From NCBI GenBank assembly GCA_963848415.1, contig CAWKDN010000001.1, positions 1,426,001 to 1,490,000 on the forward strand: DNA of 64,000 nucleotides, in the 5' to 3' direction. Below, piece after piece: positions 44,732-53,527 of the stretch (positions are counted from its first letter, which is position 1; each line of letters begins with the position of its first letter). This DNA is from CAVQBC01 sp963848415. GTDB taxonomy: Bacteria > Actinomycetota > Thermoleophilia > Solirubrobacterales > Solirubrobacteraceae. The notes below the pieces were generated by a model. That model did not search any database, was not told the DNA's origin, and worked only from the letters and a program-made list of their open reading frames with translations. The position numbers and the translations under genes are program-made.

Positions 44732-45898
44732 ATGGATCTACTCGAGTACCAGGGCAAGCAGCTCTTCGCCCGCCACGGCGTCCCCGTGCCCTCGGGCACG
44801 CCGGCGACGACCGTCGACGAGGCGGTCGCGGCGGCCGACGAGATCGGCTACCCGTGCGTGGTCAAGGCGCAGGTGCAGATCGGCGGGCGCGGCAAGCTCG
44901 GCGGCATCAAGGTCGCCGCGAACCGCGACGAGGCGCGCGAGCACGCCGGCGCGATCCTCGGCATGGACATCAAGGGCCTGACCGTCCACGAGGTGTGGAT
45001 CGAGGCCGCCTCGGAGATCGAGTCGGAGTACTACGCCTCGATCGTCTTCGACCGCTCGGCCAAGGCGCCGCTGATCATGCTCTCCACCAAGGGCGGCATG
45101 GACATCGAGGCGGTGGCCGAGGAGAGCCCGGAGGCGATCGCCACCCTGCACGTGCAGCCGCTGCTGGGCTTCCGCGACTTCCACGGGCGCCGGCTGGCCT
45201 ACGAGGCCGGCGTGGACGCGGACCTCGTCCGCCCGATCACCGCGCTGCTGGCCAAGCTCTACGAGACCTTCATCGCCGAGGACGCGATGCTGATCGAGGT
45301 CAACCCGCTGATCGTCACGCCCGAGCGCGAGCTCAAGGCGCTCGACGCCAAGGTCACGCTCGACGGCTCGGCGCTCTACCGCCACCCGGAGAACGCCGCC
45401 CTGCGCAACCCGTCGGGCGAGGACCCGCAGGAGCAGATGGCCAAGGAGCGCGGGCTGACCTACGTCAAGCTCGACGGCGACATCGGGATCCTCGGCAACG
45501 GCGCCGGCCTGGTGATGTCCACGCTGGACGTCGTCGCCCAGGAGGGCGGTCAGCCGGCCAACTTCCTCGACGCCGGCGGCGGCTCGAAGGCCGACGCGAT
45601 CATCGCCGCGATCGAGGTCATCCTCTCGGACTCCAAGGTCAAGGCGGTGCTGTTCAACATCTTCGGCGGCATCACGCGCTGCGACGAGGTGGCCAAGGGC
45701 CTGATCGAAGCCTTTGGCCAGGTGCAGCCCGACGTGCCATTCGTGGTGCGGCTGGACGGCACGAACGACGTGGAGGGCCGCCGGCTGCTGGCCGACGCCC
45801 AGCTGCAGGGCCTCGAGGTCGCCGCGACGATGCAGGAGGCGGCCAAGCTCGTCGTCGAGCGAGCCGCCGCCACGCCGAGCCTGGAGCAGGCGCGATGA
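44732..45898 (+). CDS. sucC: Succinyl-CoA synthetase beta subunit (ADP-forming)
   Basis: The 388-residue protein has the ATP-grasp fold of SucC: MDLLEYQGKQLFARHGVPVP, YPCVVKAQVQIGGRGKLGGI, LIEVNPLIVT, NGAGLVMSTLDVV, GGGSKADAIIAAIEVILSD and FNIFGGITRCDEVAKGL. It pairs with SucD to interconvert succinate and succinyl-CoA with ATP. The related malate-CoA ligase (MtkA) has a similar sequence, so a second activity in this C2-acid setting cannot be excluded. GGGAGGA precedes the ATG by 11 bases. Confidence 0.92.
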   Translation: MDLLEYQGKQLFARHGVPVPSGTPATTVDEAVAAADEIGYPCVVKAQVQIGGRGKLGGIKVAANRDEAREHAGAILGMDIKGLTVHEVWIEAASEIESEYYASIVFDRSAKAPLIMLSTKGGMDIEAVAEESPEAIATLHVQPLLGFRDFHGRRLAYEAGVDADLVRPITALLAKLYETFIAEDAMLIEVNPLIVTPERELKALDAKVTLDGSALYRHPENAALRNPSGEDPQEQMAKERGLTYVKLDGDIGILGNGAGLVMSTLDVVAQEGGQPANFLDAGGGSKADAIIAAIEVILSDSKVKAVLFNIFGGITRCDEVAKGLIEAFGQVQPDVPFVVRLDGTNDVEGRRLLADAQLQGLEVAATMQEAAKLVVERAAATPSLEQAR

Positions 45899-46767
45899 GC
45901 ATCCTGATCGACGCGGACACGCGCTTGTGCGTCGCCGGCATCACCGGCCGCGAGGGCACCTTCCACGCGATGAACAACAAGAACTACGGCACGCAGGTCG
46001 TCGCGGGCGTGACGCCGGGCAAGCGCGGCCAGGACGTCGAGGGCGTGCCGGTGTTCAACACCTTCCACGAGGCGGTGGCCGAGACCGACGCCGACACGGC
46101 GATGATCTTCGTGCCGGCCCGCTTCGCGGCGGACTCGATCCTCGAGGCCGACGACGCCGGCATCGCGCTGGTGATCTGCATCACCGAGGGCATCCCGGCC
46201 CACGACGAGCTGCGGGTCGTGAGCGCGCTCGGGACCGAGGGCGCCCGGCTGGTGGGCCCCAACTGCCCCGGCGTGCTCTCGCCCGGCAAGGCCAACGTGG
46301 GCATCATCCCGGCCGCCTTCTTCTCGGAGGGCAACGTCGGGGTGGTCTCGCGCTCGGGCACGCTGACCTACCAGATCGGCAACGAGCTGGCCCAGCGCGG
46401 CTTCGGCAACTCGACCATCGTCGGCATCGGCGGCGACCCGGTCCCCGGGTCGAGCTTCATCGACGTCATCGCCGACTTCGAGGAGGACGAGGAGACCGAG
46501 CTGATCGTGATGGCCGGCGAGATCGGCGGCTCGGCCGAGGAGGAGGCGGCGGAGTACATCGCCGAGCACGTCACCAAGCCGGTCGTCGCCTACATCGCGG
46601 GCTTCACGGCCCCGCCGGGCAAGACGATGGGCCACGCCGGGGCGATCGTCTCGGGCACCGCCGGTACGGCGGCGGCCAAGGCCGAGGCGCTGGAGGCCAA
46701 CGGGGTCCGCGTCGGGCGCACGCCCACCGAGGTTGCCGAGATCGCCGTCGAGACGCTCGGCGGTTAG
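45895..46767 (+). CDS. sucD: Succinyl-CoA synthetase alpha subunit
   Basis: The 290-residue protein has the CoA-binding Rossmann domain (CVAGITGREGTFHAMNNKNYG, VVAGVTPGKRGQDVEGVPVF), LVGPNCPGVLSPGKANVGI, SRSGTLTYQ and the phospho-histidine motif KTMGHAGAIVSGTAGTAAAK. The ATG overlaps the sucC stop (ATGA), as is usual for the pair. Together they form an alpha2beta2 or alpha-beta enzyme of the TCA cycle. Confidence 0.94.
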   Translation: MSILIDADTRLCVAGITGREGTFHAMNNKNYGTQVVAGVTPGKRGQDVEGVPVFNTFHEAVAETDADTAMIFVPARFAADSILEADDAGIALVICITEGIPAHDELRVVSALGTEGARLVGPNCPGVLSPGKANVGIIPAAFFSEGNVGVVSRSGTLTYQIGNELAQRGFGNSTIVGIGGDPVPGSSFIDVIADFEEDEETELIVMAGEIGGSAEEEAAEYIAEHVTKPVVAYIAGFTAPPGKTMGHAGAIVSGTAGTAAAKAEALEANGVRVGRTPTEVAEIAVETLGG

Positions 46768-46826
46768 CGGCAGATGACGCCCGACGGGGCCGCTGCGCCC
46801 CCGAGTCGCCCCGCCGCGGCGGGATC

Positions 46827-47930
46827 ATGGGCATGATCTTCAGCCGGGAGGGCTGGCCCGCCCTGCTGGTGCCGATGATCCCGCTCGCGGTCGTGCTCGA
46901 GCTGATCCACGCGAGCCCGTCGGTCATCTTCTTCGTCTCCGCGCTCGGGGTCATCCCGACCGCGGCGCTGATGGGCCGCGCCACCGAGGAGCTGGCCGAG
47001 CGGGCCGGCCCCGGCATCGGCGGCCTGCTCAACGTCACGTTCGGCAACTTCCCGGAGCTGCTGATCGCCTTCTTCGCCCTGCTGGCGGGGTTGCAGGAGG
47101 TCGTCAAGGCCTCGCTGATCGGCTCGATCCTGGGCAACATCCTGCTGGTCATGGGGGCGGCCATGCTGGTCGGCGGCCTCAAGCGCGAGCGCCAGACCTT
47201 CAACCCGACCGCCGCCTCGGCGCAGGCGACCATGCTGATCCTGGCCGTCATCGCGCTGGTCATGCCGGCCGTCTACCAGCTGGTGGCGGGCGGCGGCCTC
47301 CCGGGCATCGCCGTCGAGGAGGTCGAGTTCACCAACGACGTCGAGCGGCTCTCGCTTGCCGTCGCGATCGTGTTGCTGGCGAGCTACGCGGCCGGGATGC
47401 TCTTCTCGCTCAAGACCCACCGCGACCTCTTCAACCCCGAGGGCGAGGACGCACACGAGGGCGAGGAACCCTGGACGGTCAAGAAGTCCGTGCTGCTGCT
47501 GTTCGTCGCAGGCCTCGCCGTGGGCCTGATGTCCGAGATCCTCGTCGGCTCGATCTCCGAGACGGCCGAGTCGATCGGGCTGAGCGAGTTCTTCATTGGG
47601 GTCATCGTGGTTGCCGTGGTCGGCAACGCCGCCGAGCACTGGGTGGCGGTCTACGTCGCCATGAAGGACAAGATGGACCTGGCGGTCAACATCGCCATCG
47701 GCTCGAGTGCGCAGATCGCGCTGTTCGTGGCCCCGCTGCTGGTGATCCTCTCCTTCTTCTTCGGCCCGCACCCGCTCGCGCTGGTGTTCAACGGCTTCGA
47801 GCTCGGGGCCGTGGTGCTGGCGGTGATCATCGCCAGCCAGGTCGCCAACGACGGCGAGTCGACCTGGTTCGAGGGCCTGCTGCTGCTGGCGGTCTACGCC
47901 GTCCTGGGGCTCACGTTCTTCTTCGCCTGA
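46827..47930 (+). CDS. Calcium/proton (CaCA/CAX-type) antiporter
   Basis: The 367-residue protein has about 11 transmembrane helices and the two inverted alpha-repeats of cation/H+ exchangers: LLNVTFGNFPELLIAFFALL and VVAVVGNAAEHWVAVYVAM, each with the acidic residue needed for ion binding. An acidic loop (EGEDAHEGEEPW) separates the halves. It would extrude Ca2+ in exchange for protons. The link with oxalate use is suggestive, because environmental oxalate is largely the calcium salt and its uptake and degradation would release Ca2+; this is inference. Confidence 0.88.
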   Translation: MGMIFSREGWPALLVPMIPLAVVLELIHASPSVIFFVSALGVIPTAALMGRATEELAERAGPGIGGLLNVTFGNFPELLIAFFALLAGLQEVVKASLIGSILGNILLVMGAAMLVGGLKRERQTFNPTAASAQATMLILAVIALVMPAVYQLVAGGGLPGIAVEEVEFTNDVERLSLAVAIVLLASYAAGMLFSLKTHRDLFNPEGEDAHEGEEPWTVKKSVLLLFVAGLAVGLMSEILVGSISETAESIGLSEFFIGVIVVAVVGNAAEHWVAVYVAMKDKMDLAVNIAIGSSAQIALFVAPLLVILSFFFGPHPLALVFNGFELGAVVLAVIIASQVANDGESTWFEGLLLLAVYAVLGLTFFFA

Positions 47931-47941
47931 GTCACGGAGAG

Positions 47942-47995
47942 GTTTCCATCAGGCGGAAACGCGGTATTGACAGACGGGAAAGCTGCGACTAAGGT
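47942..47995 (+). promoter_or_regulatory. Promoter and palindromic operator of the hyi-glxR-gcl-iclR operon
   Basis: A consensus TTGACA (47967-47972) and TAAGGT (47990-47995) with 17-base spacing precede hyi. Directly upstream lies GTTTCC-N7-GGAAAC (47942-47960), a perfect 6-bp inverted pair of the kind bound by IclR-family proteins (compare GAAAC/GTTTC in KdgR-type sites). The IclR gene at the end of the operon is the obvious candidate regulator. Confidence 0.7.
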
Positions 47996-48002
47996 GGTGC
48001 CG

Positions 48003-48800
48003 ATGCGCTTCTGCGTCAACGTCTCGATCCTGTTCACGGAATATCCGCTCTTGGAGCGGTTCGGCGCCGCGCGCGACGCGGGCTTCAGCGCCGTCGAGCT
48101 GTGGTGGCCGCGCGGGGAGGACCCCGCCGCGGTCCGCGATGCGATCCAGGACGCGGGGGTAGACGTGATCGGGCTGAACTTCGACGCCGGCGACATGCCC
48201 GGCGGCGAGCGCGGCCTGATCTCCGATCCCGAGCGCCAGGACGAGTTCCGCGCCAACGTGCCGGTCGCGCTTGAGCTCGCGGGCGCCGTGGGCTGCACGA
48301 AGCTCAACGCGCTGGCCGGCCACGCGATCGAGTCCGTCGGCCGCGAGGCGCAGCTGGCGCTCGCCCGCGAGAACGTCCGCTTCGCCGCCGACGCCGCCGC
48401 CGAGCAGGGCGCCACCGTGCTCATCGAGGCCGTCAACACGTTCGAGAACGGGCCCTACCTGCTCTCGCGCACCGACGACGCGGCCGCCTTCGTGGCCGGC
48501 GTCGAGCGCGAGAACGTGCGCCTGCAGTACGACGCGTACCACATGCAGCGCATGGAGGGGAACCTGACGGCGACCATCGAGCGCCACTTCGACGGCATCG
48601 CCCACATCCAGGTCGCCGACAGCCCGGGCCGCGGCCAGCCCGGCACCGGCGAGATCAACTACGACTACGTCTTCGACCGCATCGAGGCGCTCGGCTACGA
48701 CGGCCACGTCGGCCTCGAGTACAAGGCGCCCGGCGGCGACACCGACGCGAGCCTCGAGTGGCTCCCGCGCGAGCGGCGCGGCGAGCGCGCCCAGGCCTGA
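48003..48800 (+). CDS. hyi: Hydroxypyruvate isomerase
   Basis: The 265-residue TIM-barrel protein starts MRFCVNVSILFTEYPLLERF and contains the family segments FSAVELWWP, LNFDAGDMPGGERGL, TKLNALAG, LIEAVNTFENGPYLL, LQYDAYHMQRMEGNL, HIQVADSPGRGQPGTGEINY and GLEYKAPG. Glu and His/Asp residues in these segments bind the catalytic metal. It interconverts hydroxypyruvate and tartronate semialdehyde, next to the enzymes that make and reduce the latter. It is the first gene after the promoter at 47967. Confidence 0.94.
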   Translation: MRFCVNVSILFTEYPLLERFGAARDAGFSAVELWWPRGEDPAAVRDAIQDAGVDVIGLNFDAGDMPGGERGLISDPERQDEFRANVPVALELAGAVGCTKLNALAGHAIESVGREAQLALARENVRFAADAAAEQGATVLIEAVNTFENGPYLLSRTDDAAAFVAGVERENVRLQYDAYHMQRMEGNLTATIERHFDGIAHIQVADSPGRGQPGTGEINYDYVFDRIEALGYDGHVGLEYKAPGGDTDASLEWLPRERRGERAQA

Positions 48801-48815
48801 GAGGAGCCAGCGAGC

Positions 48816-49727
48816 ATGCCCGACAGGATCGGATTCATCGGCCTGGGCGTCATGGGCGCCCCCATGGCGGAGAACCTGCTGGAGGCCGGCTACGGGCTGG
48901 TCGTCCACGACCACTCCGACGGGCCGGTCAAGCGGCTGGCCGACAAGGGCGCCGACACAGCGAGCAGCGTGACCGAGATCGCCGATCGCTCCGACGTCGT
49001 GATCACCATGCTGCCCGACTCGCCCGCGGTGGAGGCGGTCGCCTTCGGCGACGACGGCATCCTGGCCGGCCTCTCCGAGGGCGACCTGCTGGTCGACATG
49101 TCGACCATCCACCCGACGGTCTCGATCGCGGTCGCCGAGGCCGCGGCAGAGCGCGGGATCGGCGCGCTCGACGCCCCGGTCAGCGGCGGCGAGGCCGGCG
49201 CCCAGGATGGCGTCCTGTCGATCATGGTCGGCGGCGAGGCGTCCGACCTCGAGCGCGTCCAGGCGCTCTTCGAGGTGCTCGGCAAGACCATCGTCCACGT
49301 CGGCGAGGCGGGGGCCGGCCAGGTCGTGAAGGCCTGCAACCAGATCGTCGTGGGGGTCACCTTCCAGGCGGTCTCCGAGGCGCTCGTGCTCGGCTCGAAG
49401 GCCGGCGTGGACCCCGAGAAGATCCTCGACGTCCTCGGCGGCGGCCTGGCGGCCAACAAGGTCATGGAGATGAAGCGCCGCAACTTCCTCGAGCACGACT
49501 TCACGCCGGGGTTCCGCATCGACCTGCACCACAAGGACCTCAACATCGCGCTGGAGTCCGGCGACAGCTACGGCGTGCCGCTGCCGGCCACCGCGCTGGT
49601 CCTGCAGCAGATGGTCGCGCTGCGCGCGCAGGGCCACGGCAGCGACGACCACTCCGGCCTGCTCCGGCTCGTCGAGGAGCTCGCCCAGTACCGGATCGGC
49701 ACCCCGGCCGACGCCGTCACCACCTGA
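48816..49727 (+). CDS. glxR: 2-hydroxy-3-oxopropionate (tartronate semialdehyde) reductase
   Basis: The 303-residue protein is a beta-hydroxyacid dehydrogenase: IGFIGLGVMGAPMAENLLEA for NAD(P) binding, LDAPVSGGEAGAQDGVLSIM for substrate binding, and the catalytic Lys in GAGQVVKACNQIVVG. It reduces tartronate semialdehyde to glycerate. It lies 15 bases after hyi and 17 bases before gcl with a GAGGAG ribosome-binding site, so the three form the glyoxylate-to-glycerate operon. Confidence 0.93.
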   Translation: MPDRIGFIGLGVMGAPMAENLLEAGYGLVVHDHSDGPVKRLADKGADTASSVTEIADRSDVVITMLPDSPAVEAVAFGDDGILAGLSEGDLLVDMSTIHPTVSIAVAEAAAERGIGALDAPVSGGEAGAQDGVLSIMVGGEASDLERVQALFEVLGKTIVHVGEAGAGQVVKACNQIVVGVTFQAVSEALVLGSKAGVDPEKILDVLGGGLAANKVMEMKRRNFLEHDFTPGFRIDLHHKDLNIALESGDSYGVPLPATALVLQQMVALRAQGHGSDDHSGLLRLVEELAQYRIGTPADAVTT

Positions 49728-49744
49728 GGGAGGACACCCGAACA

Positions 49745-51493
49745 ATGCCGCTGATGAACCCCATGCAGGCCGTCGTGCAGGTGCTCGAGGACGAGGGGGT
49801 CCAGGTCGCCTTCGGCGTCCCGGGCGCCGCCATCCTGCCGCTCTACGAGGCGCTGCAGCACTCGAGCATCCGCCACCTGAGCGTCCGCCACGAGGAGGGC
49901 GGCACGCACGCCGCCGACGGCTGGGCGCGGATCACCGGCGAGCCGGGGGTCAACATCGGCACCTCGGGCCCGGCCGGCACGAACATGATCACTGGGCTCT
50001 ACACGGCCCTGGCCGACTCGATCCCGATGATCTGCATCACCGGGCAGGCCAACACGGACGTCCTGCACCGCGAGGCCTTCCAGGCCGTCGACATCGTCGA
50101 CATCGCCCGGCCCGTGTGCAAGTGGGCCTACCAGGTCAAGGAGACCGCCCAGCTGCCGTGGGCGTTCCGCGAGGCCTTCCGCGTCGCCCGCGAGGGCCGC
50201 CCGGGCCCGGTCCTGCTCGACCTCCCGCTCAACGTCCAGAAGGGCCCGGAGATCGAGTACGACCCGACGACGGACGCGAAGCTGACGTTCGCCAAGCCGG
50301 CGCCGACGCCCGGGGCCATCGGAGCGGCGCTCGACCTGCTGCAGTCCGCCGAGCGCCCGCTGATCCTGGCCGGCGGCGGGGTCATCCTCGCCGACGCCGC
50401 CGAGGAGCTCGTCGCGCTCGCCGAGCAGTTGCAGATCCCCGTGTCGCACACGCTGATGGGCAAGGGCGCGATCCCGGAGGACCACCCGCTGTGGGCGGGC
50501 ATGGCCGGGATCCAGACCCAGCAGCGCTTCGGCAACCAGATCTTCCTCGAGTCAGACGTCGTGCTGGCCATCGGCGCGCGCTTCGGCGACCGCCACACGG
50601 GCAAGCTCGACGTCTACCGTGGCGAGCGCAAGTTCATTCACGTCGACATCGCCCCCCAGCAGATCGGCAAGGTCTTCCCGGCCGACCTCGGGATCGTCGC
50701 TGACGCCAAGTACGCGCTCGAGGCGCTGAGCAAGCAGGCGAGCGAGCGGACCACGCCCGACCGCGACGAGTGGACCGACCGCGTCGACGGGCTCAAGCGC
50801 GCGCTGACGCGGCGCACGGACTTCGACAACGTGCCGATCAAGCCGCCGCGCGTCTACCAGGAGCTCAACGAGTACTTCGACCCGGAGACGATCTTCGTCA
50901 CCGCGATCGGGCTCTACCAGATCTGGAGCGGGCAGTTCCAGCAGACCTTCAAGCCGCGCCACTACCTGTGCTGCGGCCAGGCCGGCCCGCTCGGCTGGGA
51001 GGTCTCGGCCTGCACCGGGGCCAAGCTGGCGGCGCCCGACCAGCAGATCGTCGGCGTCGTCGGCGACTACTCCTTCCAGTTCCTCATGGAGGAGGTCGCG
51101 GTCGCCGTGCAGTACGGCGTGCCGTTCGTGCTGGTGATGGTCAACAACGGCTACATGGGGCTCATCCGCCAGGCGGAGGAGAACTACGACATGAACTTCG
51201 CCGTCGGCCTGGCCTACGACGGGCCCGGCGGGCACCCGGGCATCGACCACGTCGCGGTCATGAAGGCGATGGGCGCCGACGGCAAGAAGGTCACCGACGC
51301 CGGCGAGCTCGCCAGCGCGTTCGACTGGGCGATCGCGGAGTCCAACGCCCGCAACATCCCGGTGATGGTCGAGATCATGGTCGCGCCCGAGGACGACGCT
51401 GCCATGGGGCAGTCGATCGACCACGTCAAGGAGTTCGAGGAGATCGAGGAGGGGGCCGACCCGCTGGCCGCCCTGCCGGAGACGGCGGGCTAG
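49745..51493 (+). CDS. gcl: Glyoxylate carboligase with Glu at the Val51 position
   Basis: The 582-residue protein matches E. coli Gcl in long blocks: GVPGAAILPLYEAL, GTSGPAGTNMITGLYTALAD, CITGQANTDVLHREAFQAVD, RPGPVLLDLPLNVQ, PTLMG-like HTLMGKGAIPEDHP, NCGQAGPLGW-like CCGQAGPLGWEVSACTG and the ThDP motif GDYSFQFLMEEVAVAVQYG. It condenses two glyoxylates to tartronate semialdehyde and CO2. Characterised E. coli Gcl has Val51 where other ThDP enzymes have Glu; here the residue is Glu50 (RHEEGG). The operon partners hyi and glxR support the assignment, but rate or side products may differ. Confidence 0.9.
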   Translation: MPLMNPMQAVVQVLEDEGVQVAFGVPGAAILPLYEALQHSSIRHLSVRHEEGGTHAADGWARITGEPGVNIGTSGPAGTNMITGLYTALADSIPMICITGQANTDVLHREAFQAVDIVDIARPVCKWAYQVKETAQLPWAFREAFRVAREGRPGPVLLDLPLNVQKGPEIEYDPTTDAKLTFAKPAPTPGAIGAALDLLQSAERPLILAGGGVILADAAEELVALAEQLQIPVSHTLMGKGAIPEDHPLWAGMAGIQTQQRFGNQIFLESDVVLAIGARFGDRHTGKLDVYRGERKFIHVDIAPQQIGKVFPADLGIVADAKYALEALSKQASERTTPDRDEWTDRVDGLKRALTRRTDFDNVPIKPPRVYQELNEYFDPETIFVTAIGLYQIWSGQFQQTFKPRHYLCCGQAGPLGWEVSACTGAKLAAPDQQIVGVVGDYSFQFLMEEVAVAVQYGVPFVLVMVNNGYMGLIRQAEENYDMNFAVGLAYDGPGGHPGIDHVAVMKAMGADGKKVTDAGELASAFDWAIAESNARNIPVMVEIMVAPEDDAAMGQSIDHVKEFEEIEEGADPLAALPETAG

Positions 51494-51561
51494 CGACCGG
51501 GGTCACCGGGGGACGGCGCGCCACCGAGGGAGGGCGCGCCGTCCCTCCGAGCTTCGACGTC

Positions 51562-52380
51562 ATGAGCAGCGAGCCACGCCGCGGGCGCGTCCAGTCGCTC
51601 GACCGGGCGCTCGACGTCCTCGAGGCGCTCGCCGCCGCCCCCGCCGGCGAGCTCGGGGTCTCGGAGGTCGCCGCCCGCACCGGGCTGGGGGTGAGCACCG
51701 CGCACCGGTTGCTCGGCAGCCTGGTCGACCGCGGCTACGTCGCCCAGAACCCGGCCACCGGGCGCTACGCGCTCGGCTTCAAGGTGCTCGAGCTGGCCGG
51801 CGGGCTAGAGGTCCGGACCTCGGCGCTGCGCGCGGCCGCGCGCCCGCACCTCGAGCAGATCGGGCCGGAGACGGGCGAGACCGCGAACCTGGTGGTGCTC
51901 GACTCCGACCGCGTGGTCTACGTCGACCAGGTCGAGGGCTCCCACAGCGTGCGGATGTTCACCGAGCTGGGCAGCACCGCGCTGGCGCACACGACGGGCT
52001 CGGGCAAGGCGATCCTCGCCTACCGCCCGGCGGCGACGATCGCCAAGCTCTACCCGGCGGCGCGCGAGCCCTTCGCCCGCCTGACCCCGCGCACGCTCAC
52101 CACCGTCGAGGCGCTGCGCGACGACTTCGTGCGCATCCGCCGGCGCGGCTACGCGCTCGACGACCAGGAGCACGAGGAGGGCGTCAGCTGCGTCGCCACA
52201 CCCGTCTTCGACGCCTCCGGCGAGGCGGTCGCGGCGATCAGCGTCTCCGGCCCGACCGCGCGCGTCGCCGGCGCGGGCACCGCGGAGCTCGGCCGGCGGC
52301 TGCGGGGCCACGCGGCGGAGATCTCGGCCGCGCTCGGTCACGACGGCAGTCCGGTGCCCGCGCAGGCGGACACCGGCTGA
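51562..52380 (+). CDS. IclR-family transcriptional regulator of the glyoxylate operon
   Basis: The 272-residue protein has the IclR winged helix (RVQSLDRALDVLEALAA, SEVAARTGLGVSTAHRLLGSLVDRGYV) and effector domain (YVDQVEGSHSVRMFTELGS, ALAHTTGSGKAILAY, DDQEHEEGVSCVATPVFD). It resembles AllR/GclR-type regulators that respond to glyoxylate or allantoate. It is the fourth gene after the promoter at 47967 and has a candidate palindrome there. ATG at 51562 is chosen because upstream sequence is non-conserved. Confidence 0.9.
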   Translation: MSSEPRRGRVQSLDRALDVLEALAAAPAGELGVSEVAARTGLGVSTAHRLLGSLVDRGYVAQNPATGRYALGFKVLELAGGLEVRTSALRAAARPHLEQIGPETGETANLVVLDSDRVVYVDQVEGSHSVRMFTELGSTALAHTTGSGKAILAYRPAATIAKLYPAAREPFARLTPRTLTTVEALRDDFVRIRRRGYALDDQEHEEGVSCVATPVFDASGEAVAAISVSGPTARVAGAGTAELGRRLRGHAAEISAALGHDGSPVPAQADTG

Positions 52381-52400
52381 CCGCCCGCGATCCGGCTCGG

Positions 52401-53384
52401 TCAGCTCGCCTCGTCGAGGCCCAGCGACTGGGCGAGCAGCCCCGAGAGGGCGGAGACCGCGCGCAGCGAGGGCGCCTCGATCCCGGTCATGTCGGCCAGC
52501 TCGACCACCGCGTCGATGATCGCCGCGAGCTCGAGCGGCTTGCCCGCCTCGAGGTCGAGCAGCGTCGAGGTCTTGTGCTCGCCGACCTTCTCGGCGCCGG
52601 CCAGCCGCCGCTCGACGGAGACCTGCGGCGCCGCGCCGACCGCGCCGGCGATCGCGACGGTCTCGGTCATCATCCGCGCGACCAGGTCCTTCGAGGGCTG
52701 ATAGCGGCAGATGCCGGCCATCGTCGCCCGTGTGAGCGCGCTGATCGGGTTGAAGGCGACGTTGCCCATCAGCTTGACCCAGATCTCGTCGCGCAGGTCG
52801 GCCTCGACGGGGCACTTCAGGCCGCCCTCGATCATGGCCTCGCTGAACGCCCGGCAACGATCGGAGACGGTGCGGTCGGGCTCGCCGATCGAGAAGCGGG
52901 TGCCCTCGTGGTGCAGGACGACCCCGGGCTCCTGCAGCTCGGTGGCGGCGTAGACGACGCAGCCGATCGCGCGCTCGGGCGGCATCACCTCGGTGACCGC
53001 GCCCTGCGGGTCCACCGACTCGATCCGCCGGCCGGCCAGCTCGCCGTCCAGGCCGTGGAAGTACCACCACGGGATCCCGTTCTGGGCGGCGATGACGGCG
53101 GTGTTCTCGTGCAGCAGCGGCTCGAGCATCGGGCCCGCCGCGCCGTAGGAGTTGGCCTTCAGGCCGAGGAAGACGTAGTCGACCGGCCCCACCTCGGCCG
53201 GGTCGTCGGTGGCCGGCGGATGCGCCGTCCAGTCTCCGCGCGGCGAGATGACGCGCACGCCGTTGGCGCGCATCGCCTCGAGATTCTGCTTACGCGCGAT
53301 CAGGTGAACATCGACGTCGGCGCGGCACAGCGCAGCGCCGACGTAGGCGCCGATTGCGCCCGCCCCCAGGACAGCGACCCTCAT
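52401..53384 (-). CDS. Ketopantoate reductase (ApbA/PanE) family oxidoreductase
   Basis: The 327-residue protein has the N-terminal NADP-binding GAGAIGAYVGAALCRADVDV, the catalytic Lys in DEIWVKLMGNVAFNPISALT, and the C-terminal helical domain with EHKTSTLLDLEAGKPLELAAI, as in PanE. Family enzymes reduce 2-oxo acids. Context next to C2-acid genes, and sharing of a GntR-type site with gntR, suggest it may act on a hydroxypyruvate- or glyoxylate-like 2-oxo acid instead of, or in addition to, ketopantoate. It is transcribed toward the glyoxylate operon. Confidence 0.88.
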   Translation of the reverse strand: MRVAVLGAGAIGAYVGAALCRADVDVHLIARKQNLEAMRANGVRVISPRGDWTAHPPATDDPAEVGPVDYVFLGLKANSYGAAGPMLEPLLHENTAVIAAQNGIPWWYFHGLDGELAGRRIESVDPQGAVTEVMPPERAIGCVVYAATELQEPGVVLHHEGTRFSIGEPDRTVSDRCRAFSEAMIEGGLKCPVEADLRDEIWVKLMGNVAFNPISALTRATMAGICRYQPSKDLVARMMTETVAIAGAVGAAPQVSVERRLAGAEKVGEHKTSTLLDLEAGKPLELAAIIDAVVELADMTGIEAPSLRAVSALSGLLAQSLGLDEAS

Positions 53385-53404
53385 TGCGCCAACTTATCAT
53401 AAGA

Positions 53405-53420
53405 CTGGGATCTGGGATAC
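53405..53420 (-). promoter_or_regulatory. Tandem CTGGGAT half-sites upstream of the panE-like gene
   Basis: CTGGGAT occurs twice in direct succession (53405-53411, 53412-53418), and GTATCCCAGA on the minus strand is identical to a 10-mer in the gntR operator at 36411. The sites lie about 20-35 bases before the start codon, upstream of an AT-rich TTATGATAAG that could be the -10 region. Confidence 0.6.
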
Positions 53421-53527
53421 CTTGGACGGTCAGGGTGGTGACCATCGCAGCTTCCCGCGCCGTGGGTCGCTGCGTGCGAACCCCGGCTGGTAAAGGGTCT
53501 GGGTTCGAATGAGTGCGGCGGGGAATC

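Noticed and set aside
48090..49546. Minus-strand frames opposite hyi and glxR
   Set aside because: No family motifs are present, while the plus-strand frames match hydroxypyruvate isomerase and tartronate semialdehyde reductase throughout.
53495..53515. GGGTTCGAAT resembling a tRNA T-loop, a possible tRNA or attachment site
   Set aside because: The flanking bases cannot form a T stem, and no acceptor, D or anticodon arms are found.
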